From: Willaertia magna
Taxonomy: Eukaryota; Heterolobosea; Eutetramitea; Acrasida; Naegleriidae
Assembly: GCA_902984215.1 (NCBI GenBank)
Contig: CADWAF010005419.1
Coordinates: 1 to 32,454 of the forward strand
Reading direction: 5' to 3'
Length of the DNA stretch: 32,454 nt
This document shows positions 8,483 through 17,054 of the stretch, one piece after another. The position numbers and the translations under genes were made by a program. The notes beneath the pieces were generated by a model, which was given only the letters and a program-made list of their open reading frames with translations, did no database searches and was not told the origin of the DNA. The first letter of the stretch is position 1, and each line of letters begins with the position of its first letter.

Positions 8483-9619
8483 TCACTCACTTTCGCCAAT
8501 AATTTCATTACCACTACCATCACTATCATCTTCACTGTCTTCTTCTTCATCAGCTTCTTCTACATCTTCATCAATTTCAATTTCTGAAAAATCCTTATTA
8601 ATTCTTTCCAACCGTTTCTTTTCCTTTTCTTTATCATTAAATAAAATATTTAAAATTTTATCAATTTTTTTATAATATGTTGTTTCTGTAAAATAGATAT
8701 GTTTAACTTTACAATTATTAAATAAATTTTTTACAACTTTTGCAAATGCCATTGTATTGCATTTTAAAAATAAATTTATTTTTTTAAATTTTTGTAAATT
8801 ATTTAAATAATTATTTAAATAAATTCTTTTAAAATTTTTTGTTAAAATAATAGAACATTCAAAATTTTGTAAATTATTAAATTTCATTAAATATTTTAAC
8901 ATTTCATCAAATTTTAAAAAATAGACATTTGGTTCAATAATTAAAGATTTTAAATTTTTAAAATTTAAATAACAAATTTTAATTAAATCAAAAATATTAA
9001 CATATTCACAATAACCATAAGTTGCATATCCATTAACTTCTTTTAATTTAAAATGTTGTAAAGTGTTTAAATTTAAATCTTTTACAATTTCGTCGATACC
9101 ATAATCAGCAACTGTTAAACTTTGTAAATTTGGAAATTCCGTTAAATTTTGTAAAAGAGAATTATCTAAAGCGTCACAAAAAGATAATTTTGTAATTTTT
9201 AATTTATTAAAATTATTTAAAATCCAATAAATTTGTGAAAAATTATAAAATTTAACAAAATAAATATTTTGAAATTTTTGTCAAGTTTTATCATCATCTC
9301 TTTCATTAATAATTAATTTATTTATAATTTCTAAATTAGGACATTTTATTGCAATATCTAAATTAAATTTAATAAATTTCCAACAATTAAATTCTGTTGA
9401 ATAAATTAAATTATAAAAATTTTTATTAACAAGTGACAATTTTTGAAATGTTTTTATTTGTGAAATGTATTGAAATATTATTGCTAAAATTTCATTAGGA
9501 ATATAAATTGTAAAAATATTAAATTTTTGTTTCTTTTTAAGTTCGTTATTGTCTTTGTTGTTGCTTGTGTTATTATTGTCAAATTGTTTAGGTGCCGTTC
9601 TTGTTTTTCGTTTTTTCAT
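8483..9619 (-). pseudogene. F-box/leucine-rich protein gene with one in-frame TGA
   Basis: One reading frame runs from ATG at 9617-9619 to TAA at 8483-8485 and is broken only by TGA at 9281-9283 (codon 113). Before the TGA, a basic leader is followed by an F-box (about residues 40-90) with IPNEILAIIFQYI and LVNKNFYNLIY, the Skp1-binding part of SCF ubiquitin ligases. After the TGA the same frame continues for 265 codons as irregular leucine-rich repeats (LTEFPNLQSLTVADYGI, NFKNLKSLIIEPN) and an acidic tail (EADEEEDSEDDSD). The frame shows no other damage, so it is either a very young pseudogene, a gene with stop readthrough (the TGA is followed by C, a weak stop context), or an assembly error. 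No GT-AG intron removes the TGA. It lies next to another broken F-box gene. Confidence 0.7.
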
Positions 9620-9820
9620 TTTTTTTTTTAAAAATAAGTTGAAATACGTTTAGTTGACTAATCTAATTAAAATCTATTAAAGATTTTAAAATAATTTAAC
9701 ACTGTTAATATTATACAATACCCAGTATTAATACTGTAATGTAAAATGTTTTTTATTGCTTTGCCTTCTTGTAAAACACCTTCACAATGATGGTCATAAA
9801 TTTTAAGGAAATATCACAAT

Positions 9821-10694
9821 TTAATCTTTTGAAAGAACATCTCTAATCCAATCTGCTTTCTCAATTGATTCAAAACCAGCAGTAGTATTTAGTTCCATAA
9901 CATCATCTCCAAATAAAATACTGACAGCTGGAAATAAAGCTAATTGTCCATTACAATAGTTATCTAACTGTTTTTTTGTATAAAATTCAACTAACTTTAT
10001 TTAAATATCTTTTTATTTTCTATCAACACAAATCTAACTTTTAAATTATTTGTATTTAAATAAACCCAACTACAGTATTTTTGACCATTGGCATATCTAT
10101 TTACATTGTTTTTATTGAATCCATAAATATCTCCATTACAAAAAAATAAACCAAAAGAATTATCATCTCTAAAACCTAAATTATTATTGTGATTAGTATT
10201 ATTAAGATGATTTTTATCTCTCAATAAAAAACCAACAAGTAAATTGTCTTTAGTACTTTGATCTTTTAAAGATTGAATTTCAAAATAGTAAATTCCAGTT
10301 TTGTAAAGTAAAGGTCTGTTAGTAATAAAGTTTTTTTTATCCTCAAAATCTTTTTTTGTGATTTGTAAAAGGTTTGGTTTAATATTTTTTAGAACTAAAA
10401 AATTTACAACGTGCAAAATTGAATTTCATTCTGAAATAAATCTTGAAAAGATTGTTATAAATTATTTTTTAAATTATTTTGTAAATTATTTCTCCAACCA
10501 AATAAAGAATTGTAAACAAAATTATAAAAACCAAATTCATCATTTTCTAAAGCCATTTTCCAGTTTTTACAAACTTGTGTAAGTGCAAAAATAAATTTTA
10601 AATTACTAATAGAAAATTTAAAAATTTCAACAATTACTTCGGGTGGCAGCAATTTCAATTCAAACATTTTTTTCTTAATTTTTGTTGTAAACAT
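9821..10694 (-). pseudogene. F-box/SPRY-domain pseudogene
   Basis: ATG at 10692-10694 opens an F-box (LPPEVIVEIFKFSI, then LTQVCKNWKMALEND). The frame stops at TAA 10455-10457, but the same frame reads on as QSFQDLFQNEIQF. A frameshift near 10407-10425 leads into a B30.2/SPRY domain (TGIYYFEIQ, LVGFLLRD, GLFFCNGDIYGF) that ends at TAA 9997-9999. A second frameshift there recovers the last SPRY strands (YCNGQLALFPAVSILFGDDV) down to TAA 9821-9823. So at least three lesions interrupt what was an F-box substrate-recognition protein of about 290 residues. I see no splice sites that would repair the frame. The former start lies only 23 bases from the start of the divergent RCC1 gene. Confidence 0.75.
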
Positions 10695-10717
10695 TGACGA
10701 TTAAGTTCTTTAAAAAA

Positions 10718-12307
10718 ATGAAAAAAAAAGGCACAAAACAACAAACGCGTCAAGTTGTCAATAGATCCGTTGACAGTAATAAAATAAAATTGACTCAAAT
10801 TTCACAATTAAAAAAACTACAAAAATTTAATAGTTTAAAAATTAATAATTTACACAAAAAAAGTAAAACTTTACATTACAATAAATTAACTGATTTTCAA
10901 TTTCTTAAAAATATTGAAATAAATAGTTTAATAGGTATTAATAATTTAAATAATAAAAATTTATTAAATAAAAAAATAGAAAATGAAAATTTAATAAATA
11001 ACTGTCTTTTACAATTATTTTTAAATAAAAAATTAAAATATATGGATATTGATGAATGTGTTACAAAAATTGCAACAATTACACAAGAAAGAAATGGTTT
11101 TGATTTTGGAATGTTTGGAAATAATATAAATTATGATCGTGATAATACAATTAATCCACAAATCATTTTTTTAACAAATAAAGGAAAATTATTTACTTTT
11201 GGAAATGATATTTATCAAAATAATCAATTAAATAATAACCAACAAAACAATACTTTACAATCAATTAAAACATTAACAAATAAAAATAATAACAAATTAA
11301 CAATTCCTTCTAAAAATCAATTAAAAAAAACTAATAAAATTTCTGACAATCAAAATGAATTACCAATAAAAACTTTAAATAATTTAATTTCTGAAAAGAT
11401 TATTGATATTATTAATGGAGTTAGTCATTGTATTATTGTAACAGAAAAAGGAAATATTTTTGAATTAACCAAACAAGGATTACAATTGAATTGCAAATTA
11501 CTTTTAAAAAATATTACAAATTTAAAAAAAATTGTTTGTGGAATGAGTTTTACAATAATTTTAACAAATGATAACAGAGTTTTTAAAAATACTTGGGAAT
11601 TATATAATCCTACTTTTAATTTAGAAAATAATGACGAATTAATTGAGATGGCATGTGGAGCGCATCACGTTTTGTTTTTAAGTAAAAGAGGAAGACTTTT
11701 TAGATATTTATCAAATAAAAGTGGTCAACTTGGTTCTGATTTAGTTAACTATTTCGAAAAAATTGAAGAATGGCAAAGAGAACAATTCCCTTTTATAGAA
11801 AAAATTATACAACTAGCTTGTGGTTATAACCATACAATGTTATTAACGGAAAGAGGTAGAGTTTTTGTTTGTGGTGGGAATGAACATGGTCAACTTGGTA
11901 TTGGTATAAAATGTTTATCAAAATATGAATTAACGTTAGTTAACAATTTTAAAAAAATTAATAATTTAAATTATTATAATGCAACAGAATTAAAAGGAAA
12001 TGAAAAAATTATTGGAATTTATGCAAATTATGATCAATCTATTTTTGTAACAAATTTTGGAAATATTTTTGGTTGTGGAAGAAAATTAACAAAAATAGAG
12101 GATAATAAAGAAATGAATGAACCTATACCTACACAGTGGAATATTAGTGCATATAGACCAGATTCATCAGTTTATTTATTTATTTATGCTTCTATTAATT
12201 TAATAATTATTTTAACTAGACAAAAGATTGATAATACATTTATTTTAGAAAATTTAAAACATCGATTAATTGATTTAAAATTATGTGACATTACTATCAA
12301 TCACTAA
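10718..12307 (+). CDS. RCC1-repeat protein, truncated at a BTB boundary
   Basis: 529 residues from the ATG at 10718 (the frame is open a little further left, but only from a TTG). A basic, Asn/Leu-rich N-terminal third is followed by RCC1 blades: IIDIINGVSHCIIVTEKGNI, MACGAHHVLFLSKRGRLFRY and LACGYNHTMLLTERGRVFVC with GGNEHGQLGIG. The C-terminus reads LKHRLIDLKLCDITINH and then stops. LCDITI is the usual first strand of a BTB/POZ domain, which in RCC1-BTB proteins recruits cullin-3, yet the BTB body is absent in all downstream frames. The protein may thus be a shortened RCC1-BTB relative, possibly unable to act as a ligase adaptor. The gene is divergent from the F-box/SPRY pseudogene. Confidence 0.75.
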   Translation: MKKKGTKQQTRQVVNRSVDSNKIKLTQISQLKKLQKFNSLKINNLHKKSKTLHYNKLTDFQFLKNIEINSLIGINNLNNKNLLNKKIENENLINNCLLQLFLNKKLKYMDIDECVTKIATITQERNGFDFGMFGNNINYDRDNTINPQIIFLTNKGKLFTFGNDIYQNNQLNNNQQNNTLQSIKTLTNKNNNKLTIPSKNQLKKTNKISDNQNELPIKTLNNLISEKIIDIINGVSHCIIVTEKGNIFELTKQGLQLNCKLLLKNITNLKKIVCGMSFTIILTNDNRVFKNTWELYNPTFNLENNDELIEMACGAHHVLFLSKRGRLFRYLSNKSGQLGSDLVNYFEKIEEWQREQFPFIEKIIQLACGYNHTMLLTERGRVFVCGGNEHGQLGIGIKCLSKYELTLVNNFKKINNLNYYNATELKGNEKIIGIYANYDQSIFVTNFGNIFGCGRKLTKIEDNKEMNEPIPTQWNISAYRPDSSVYLFIYASINLIIILTRQKIDNTFILENLKHRLIDLKLCDITINH

Positions 12308-12520
12308 AACTCTTTAAAAAATTACCTTAAATTAAATAGTAGTAGGTAGTATTAAAAACAACACCATTTTAAACAACAACATTTTAAAAATTTAATTTAA
12401 GTTTATTCCTACCCTCACCATCCCGCCCGCGTTCAATCCCACCAACGCTCACACTTTTTTTTTTGTAGTTTCATTTAAACAAAAATCAAAAGATTTCATA
12501 CAAAAAAAACAAATAAATCA
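12308..12520. promoter_or_regulatory. Intergenic region with a C-rich tract before the RING gene
   Basis: 213 bases between the RCC1 and RING genes. A strongly C-rich, G-poor tract (about 12411-12452, with CCCGCCCGCG in its middle) stands out from the AT-rich surroundings and lies 70-110 bases before the RING start, where promoter elements are expected. A specific factor cannot be named. Confidence 0.3.
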
Positions 12521-15500
12521 ATGGAACAAGTGAAAGAAGAAGAAGAAGAAGATTTTGAATTTGATTTATTTCAAACCGATTTGACATTTGAAGTAATTGA
12601 AAGTACAAGTACAAATCAAAATAGTCTAAAAGCCTTTAAAAAGTCATTCATTAAGACTACTAACAATAACAATAACAATATTGAGCTAGCATTACTCAAA
12701 GAAGAAGTAGAAGAAGAAGAAGAAGTAGAAGATGAAAATAAAGAAGAATACAAACAATTTCAAGGCAATAAAAACAATAAAAACAATAATAACAATGAGA
12801 AGAAGATGAATACAAACACACTAGAAAATACAAATAAAATAAGGTCTACTTATAAGGAGAATAAGAAAGATAACTTAATGGAGCAAAAAATAAATAAAGA
12901 ACAATTAAATAAGAAATATACAACAACAAACAATAAACAACAACAAATTAAAACTACAATTGTTCATAAAATTCATCAAGAGAAAGACAATAATACCAAC
13001 AACAACAACAATATCAGTAACAATGGCAATAACAATTTTAATAATAATAATAACAATGGTAATAACAAGAAGAAGGATAAGATAAGGGAAAATAAGGAAA
13101 GTATAATAATTAAAAAGGAAAGAAAAAAAGAAAGAAATGATAAGGAAAATAATGAATTAAAAATAACAAAGAAATTAGAGGTTTTAAAAGATTTTAAAAT
13201 TTTATTACAAGAATGGAAGAATGGAATAAAATCTTGTTTAAAAGTACAAACCAATCACCACGCAACAAATGTTAATAATAAGAAAAGGGAATTATTGTAT
13301 TCATCATCATTCTCACAAGAATCTATCATTTCTTCTTCAGATAATTCAAATAATAAGAGTAATAGTAGTGGTGGTATTAGTGAAAGTAATAATAATGATA
13401 ATAAGAGTAGTAAAAGTGAAAGTACTGTATATAGTGACATTACTGTCAAAAGGGAAATATGTTTGGATGATGATGATGAGATTACAAATGCTACTGCATT
13501 GTGCGGTGTGGAAAAGATAGAAAAAGAAGAACCCGTTATTGAGGCAATTGTTGTTACAAATAATTATTTTGAAGAAAAGAGTTGTGAGGGTGCAATAACA
13601 ATACAACTTGAAAAAAATGTGTCTAAAGTACCAACTACAACAACCATAACAACAACAATATCGGCATTAAAAAAAGAAGAAGAACAAATTCAATTTGAAA
13701 ATAAAACGAATGGAACGAATGATAAAGAAGTAAAAATTGAAATTAATGAAAAGAATCAAAAATTAATAGTTAATGATGAAAATAATATTTTTAATAGACC
13801 TTCCTTTATAGTAAATAATTTAAATTTACATTCACTATTTCATTGCCCACAAACAAGTGTTGAAAATATTAATCAAAATGAAAATTTAAATTCTCTCAAT
13901 AATAATAATTACAAAAGTTACAATAATTATAATATTAGTAATTTTACAGGTATAAATAATTTACAACCTACTATTAATACACTTTCGGAAATGATGATAC
14001 CAACAACAATAATTACGGAAACAATAACAACAACACCTTTGAAAGAAACTTTAAATGAACCCATTATGAAAATCAATAATAATGAAATAATAAGTAATGG
14101 TATTATTACTCTTGTTGACAACAACATTGCAATAATGAGAGATATTCCAAAAGGAAATGAAGATAAAAATATAACGAATAGTAATGATGATAACAATGAA
14201 AATCATGTTAAAGCTCACAATGAAGAATTACCATTAACAAATATAATAACGACAATAAATAAAGAAGAAAATAAAGAAATGGAGAATCATACAGAATTAA
14301 CAACAACAAATGAATTTTTGACGACAACAACAAGGCAACATATAAAAAGAAGAAAACGAAGATTTATTAAACAATCAATAACAACAACAACAACAACACC
14401 TGAAGAAGAAGAAGAATCAGAAAAAACTATAACCCACAAAGAGGAACAACAACAAATACATCAATTAAATGATGAAAATAATAACAATAACCAAATAATA
14501 AATAACAAAAAGTCATTAAAGAAAGAAAAAACACAAAAGAAACAACAAACAAATTTATTATTGACTACTTGTTCTTCTTTATTGATCAATAATAATAATA
14601 ATAATAATAATGAAAATCATGAAAACCATGAAGAAGAATGTAATATTTGTTTATTAGAATTATATAAATCTTATTGTTTTAAAGATAATAATGATTTATA
14701 TCAATTATATAATTGTGGACATAAATTTCATTTATCATGTGTATTTAAATGTATATCAAGTAGAAATACACAAAAGCATTGTATGATTTGTTATAAATCT
14801 ATAGATAGAGATGAAGAGAAGTTAATAAAAAATTTATATAAAAATAAAGTAAGAGAAGAAAGATTATCAAATAGAAATTTAAAGAAAAAACAAAAGAATC
14901 TAAAAGAGAAAGAAAATTGTTCTAAAAATGAAGATGTAATGAATGAAGATGATGGTGTGATTGTTAATAATAATAATGATTGTGGTGATGTGGTTGCTGG
15001 ATCCACAATGATGACAAAAAAGATATGTGAAGTATATAATGAAGTGTGTGACAATGGATATTTTATAAATGACAATTGTCAATTATTTCCATTTCATTAT
15101 AAGTTAATTAAAATTTGGAAAGAAAATGGAAATATTATAAATCATTTACGTTTTGAAATTTTATTAAATTCAAATAAATTAAATTCTAGATTAAATTTTA
15201 ATTTGGAAGAGGATATAAATAATTTTTATTTATTTAAAATTACTTTACAAAATGGAGAAATTATAACAAATGATAATTTACAAGAATTATTTAAACAAAT
15301 AAAAGAGAAAATAAATATAGAAGAAAATAATAATGAATTTGAATATTTTGGATTAAATAAAATTATAAATAAAAAAGATGGTTTAAATTATTTTAATAAG
15401 GAAAAGGATAGTATACTACTAAATATGGAATTTAATGAAAATTTAAATTATTCTTTAAAAGATATTTTATTTATTCAAAAAGAATTAGAAATTGAACGAT

Positions 15501-16675
15501 TAAATTATTTATTTACAAATCATAATTTTTTACAAACAACATTACTAAATTTAGAACAACAAAAAAATAATAAAAAAAGAAAATTAAATTCAATCATTAC
15601 AATAAATCAAAAAGAACTATTTAATGAAAAGAAAAAAATTAAAACAATTAATTTAAAAAACAAATTATTTTACAATTCTTCCAACTTTGACGTTTTATTT
15701 ATTTTCCATAATAATCATTCCTTTTTAGAAAATCATAATTATACCATTAGATTATTTAATTATTTAAAACAAACTATTCTAAAAATAGATAATCAATTTT
15801 TAAATAATAATGAAATATTTAATAGTTGTAAAGAAATTATTTATTATTTTTTAAAATTAAATCAAATACATTCTATTCATTTTCATAACCATTTTACAAT
15901 AAAATTATTAGATTATTTAATTTTAAAAAGTAAAAATTTATTTATTTTAAATAATGTAAATCATTTAACAATTTTAATGAATTTACAATTTATTTTGGAA
16001 AGTTTAGAAAATGATTTAAATCAACATGAAGATTACCATCATCATTCTTTAGAAGAAGAAGATATACCTTATTCTCCTAATGATATTTTAGAAGAAGAAG
16101 AAGAGGAAATTGAACTGGTTGAGTTGAAAGAAGATAGAATGATTGTTAACAATGAAGAAGACCAAATGATAGAAGAAGATATTATTACTATAAAGGACAA
16201 AGAAGAACAGAAAGTGGAACATGACGAAGAAGTGAAATTACAAAAAGATGATGTAATGGAAGAAGAAGAACATACTTTTATGGTCAATAATGATGACGAG
16301 CATTATCCTTTAAATGAAGAAAAGGAAGTATTAGAAATTTTATCTCATCTTTCTTATAATAATCACAATAATAACAATAATGAAGAAGAAGAAGAACTAT
16401 CTTACAATAATCATCACAAATACAATAATAATAACAATGATGAAAAAATATTGTCAACTCAAAATAGTATGATTTTGGAAGATGTGATAAGAAATGTAAT
16501 GAATGATAATTTATCTTTTCATTGTCCATCTAATCATTTATCATTTCAACATGTATCAACACAACAATCATCCATTTCATTATCTATACAATCAAGTCAT
16601 TTAACTTTTAATAATGAAGATGAAACAATTCCTTCTTATAATAATACAGTTCCTATTTTTCCACAATATTATTAA
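12521..16675 (+). CDS. Large low-complexity RING-H2 protein, putative E3 ubiquitin ligase
   Basis: 1384 residues without introns. The only recognised domain is a RING-H2 finger at residues 707-757: CNIC, then CGHKFHLSC, then CMIC (C-x2-C ... C-x-H-x2-H-x2-C ... C-x2-C), which binds two zinc ions and typically recruits a ubiquitin-charged E2. The N-terminal 700 residues are dominated by Asn, Glu, Lys and Thr runs encoded by AAT/AAC, GAA and ACA repeats. Residues about 870-1170 are less repetitive, Leu/Asn-rich and probably folded but unrecognised. The tail has repeated acidic patches (EEEEEIELVE, EEEEHTF). E3 activity is inferred from the RING alone. The homopeptide tracts suggest slippage-driven expansion. 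Confidence 0.75.
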   Translation: MEQVKEEEEEDFEFDLFQTDLTFEVIESTSTNQNSLKAFKKSFIKTTNNNNNNIELALLKEEVEEEEEVEDENKEEYKQFQGNKNNKNNNNNEKKMNTNTLENTNKIRSTYKENKKDNLMEQKINKEQLNKKYTTTNNKQQQIKTTIVHKIHQEKDNNTNNNNNISNNGNNNFNNNNNNGNNKKKDKIRENKESIIIKKERKKERNDKENNELKITKKLEVLKDFKILLQEWKNGIKSCLKVQTNHHATNVNNKKRELLYSSSFSQESIISSSDNSNNKSNSSGGISESNNNDNKSSKSESTVYSDITVKREICLDDDDEITNATALCGVEKIEKEEPVIEAIVVTNNYFEEKSCEGAITIQLEKNVSKVPTTTTITTTISALKKEEEQIQFENKTNGTNDKEVKIEINEKNQKLIVNDENNIFNRPSFIVNNLNLHSLFHCPQTSVENINQNENLNSLNNNNYKSYNNYNISNFTGINNLQPTINTLSEMMIPTTIITETITTTPLKETLNEPIMKINNNEIISNGIITLVDNNIAIMRDIPKGNEDKNITNSNDDNNENHVKAHNEELPLTNIITTINKEENKEMENHTELTTTNEFLTTTTRQHIKRRKRRFIKQSITTTTTTPEEEEESEKTITHKEEQQQIHQLNDENNNNNQIINNKKSLKKEKTQKKQQTNLLLTTCSSLLINNNNNNNNENHENHEEECNICLLELYKSYCFKDNNDLYQLYNCGHKFHLSCVFKCISSRNTQKHCMICYKSIDRDEEKLIKNLYKNKVREERLSNRNLKKKQKNLKEKENCSKNEDVMNEDDGVIVNNNNDCGDVVAGSTMMTKKICEVYNEVCDNGYFINDNCQLFPFHYKLIKIWKENGNIINHLRFEILLNSNKLNSRLNFNLEEDINNFYLFKITLQNGEIITNDNLQELFKQIKEKINIEENNNEFEYFGLNKIINKKDGLNYFNKEKDSILLNMEFNENLNYSLKDILFIQKELEIERLNYLFTNHNFLQTTLLNLEQQKNNKKRKLNSIITINQKELFNEKKKIKTINLKNKLFYNSSNFDVLFIFHNNHSFLENHNYTIRLFNYLKQTILKIDNQFLNNNEIFNSCKEIIYYFLKLNQIHSIHFHNHFTIKLLDYLILKSKNLFILNNVNHLTILMNLQFILESLENDLNQHEDYHHHSLEEEDIPYSPNDILEEEEEEIELVELKEDRMIVNNEEDQMIEEDIITIKDKEEQKVEHDEEVKLQKDDVMEEEEHTFMVNNDDEHYPLNEEKEVLEILSHLSYNNHNNNNNEEEEELSYNNHHKYNNNNNDEKILSTQNSMILEDVIRNVMNDNLSFHCPSNHLSFQHVSTQQSSISLSIQSSHLTFNNEDETIPSYNNTVPIFPQYY

Positions 16676-16789
16676 ATAAAATCCTTATTAAGGTTCATTA
16701 AGTTTCATACTTAAAATTATATACATAAAATTAAGTACTGGCTTATAATTTAATGGCGCTTTTTAATTCTTTTTCTCACCTGGAAAAGC

Positions 16790-16797
16790 AAAAAAAA
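16790..16797 (-). terminator. Pol III terminator of 5S copy 1
   Basis: An uninterrupted run of eight T on the minus strand begins at the last base of the 5S gene, the standard RNA polymerase III stop signal. Confidence 0.75.
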
Positions 16798-16914
16798 TCT
16801 ACAGCACTACAGGTTCCCGAGAAGTCTCCCATCTCAGTACTAATGTAGCCCTACTGTGCTTAACTTCTCAAATCGGACGGGATGAGGTGCTTTCACAGTG
16901 GTATGGCCGTAGAT
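16797..16914 (-). rRNA. 5S ribosomal RNA, copy 1
   Basis: 118 bases on the minus strand. The gene begins ATCTACGGCCATACCAC and ends GTGCTGTAGAT; these ends pair as helix I. The internal Pol III control region is recognisable (GAAGTTAAGCACAGTAGGGC, then TTAGTACTGAGATGGGAGAC). It differs from the second copy (31040-31157) at three positions, all transitions (nt 39, 70 and 80 of the gene). A T-run follows directly, and a conserved element lies 16 bases upstream. It stands alone rather than in an rDNA repeat. Confidence 0.95.
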
Positions 16915-16930
16915 ATTTACTAACTATTAA

Positions 16931-16953
16931 GCTGCGTTATAAATGTTTAGATT
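16931..16953 (-). promoter_or_regulatory. Conserved upstream element of 5S copy 1
   Basis: On the minus strand this 23-base stretch (core ACATTTATAACGCAGC) is identical to the one before the second 5S gene, and in both cases ends exactly 16 bases before the 5S start. It contains TTTATAA at about -29 to -23, the TATA position. The flanks between element and gene differ, so the identity is selective. Confidence 0.7.
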
Positions 16954-17054
16954 TTAACTTTGTAGGTATTATAGAGTCATTTGCCATTATTTGTACAGTA
17001 TAATGAAAATTTAAATTTGTAAAATTGTCTATTTTATTGCCTAATTTATACAAG

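Larger units (their letters stand above)
16676..17054. other. Intergenic region holding a 5S rRNA gene
   Basis: Between the RING gene (ends left) and the Cys-rich surface gene (its 3' end is on the right, minus strand). Apart from the 5S gene, its terminator and its upstream element, no feature is recognised. Confidence 0.6.

Noticed and set aside
9281..9283. Reassignment of TGA to a sense codon in this genome
   Set aside because: Thousands of codons in the large genes contain no in-frame TGA and Trp is always TGG, which would be very unlikely in so AT-rich a genome if TGA were sense.
10426..10457. An intron joining the F-box and SPRY parts
   Set aside because: TTTATTTCAG looks like an acceptor, but the SPRY frame meets TGA right after it, and no donor in the right phase keeps the F-box intact.
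12411..12460. GTTCAATCCC resembling a tRNA T-loop
   Set aside because: The flanking bases do not pair as a T-stem and no D-arm or acceptor stem is present.
12976..13606. Several Leu/Ile/Phe- or Ser-rich minus-strand frames inside the RING, Sec8 and polymerase genes
   Set aside because: These are antisense shadows of AAT, GAA and ACA repeats in the real genes.
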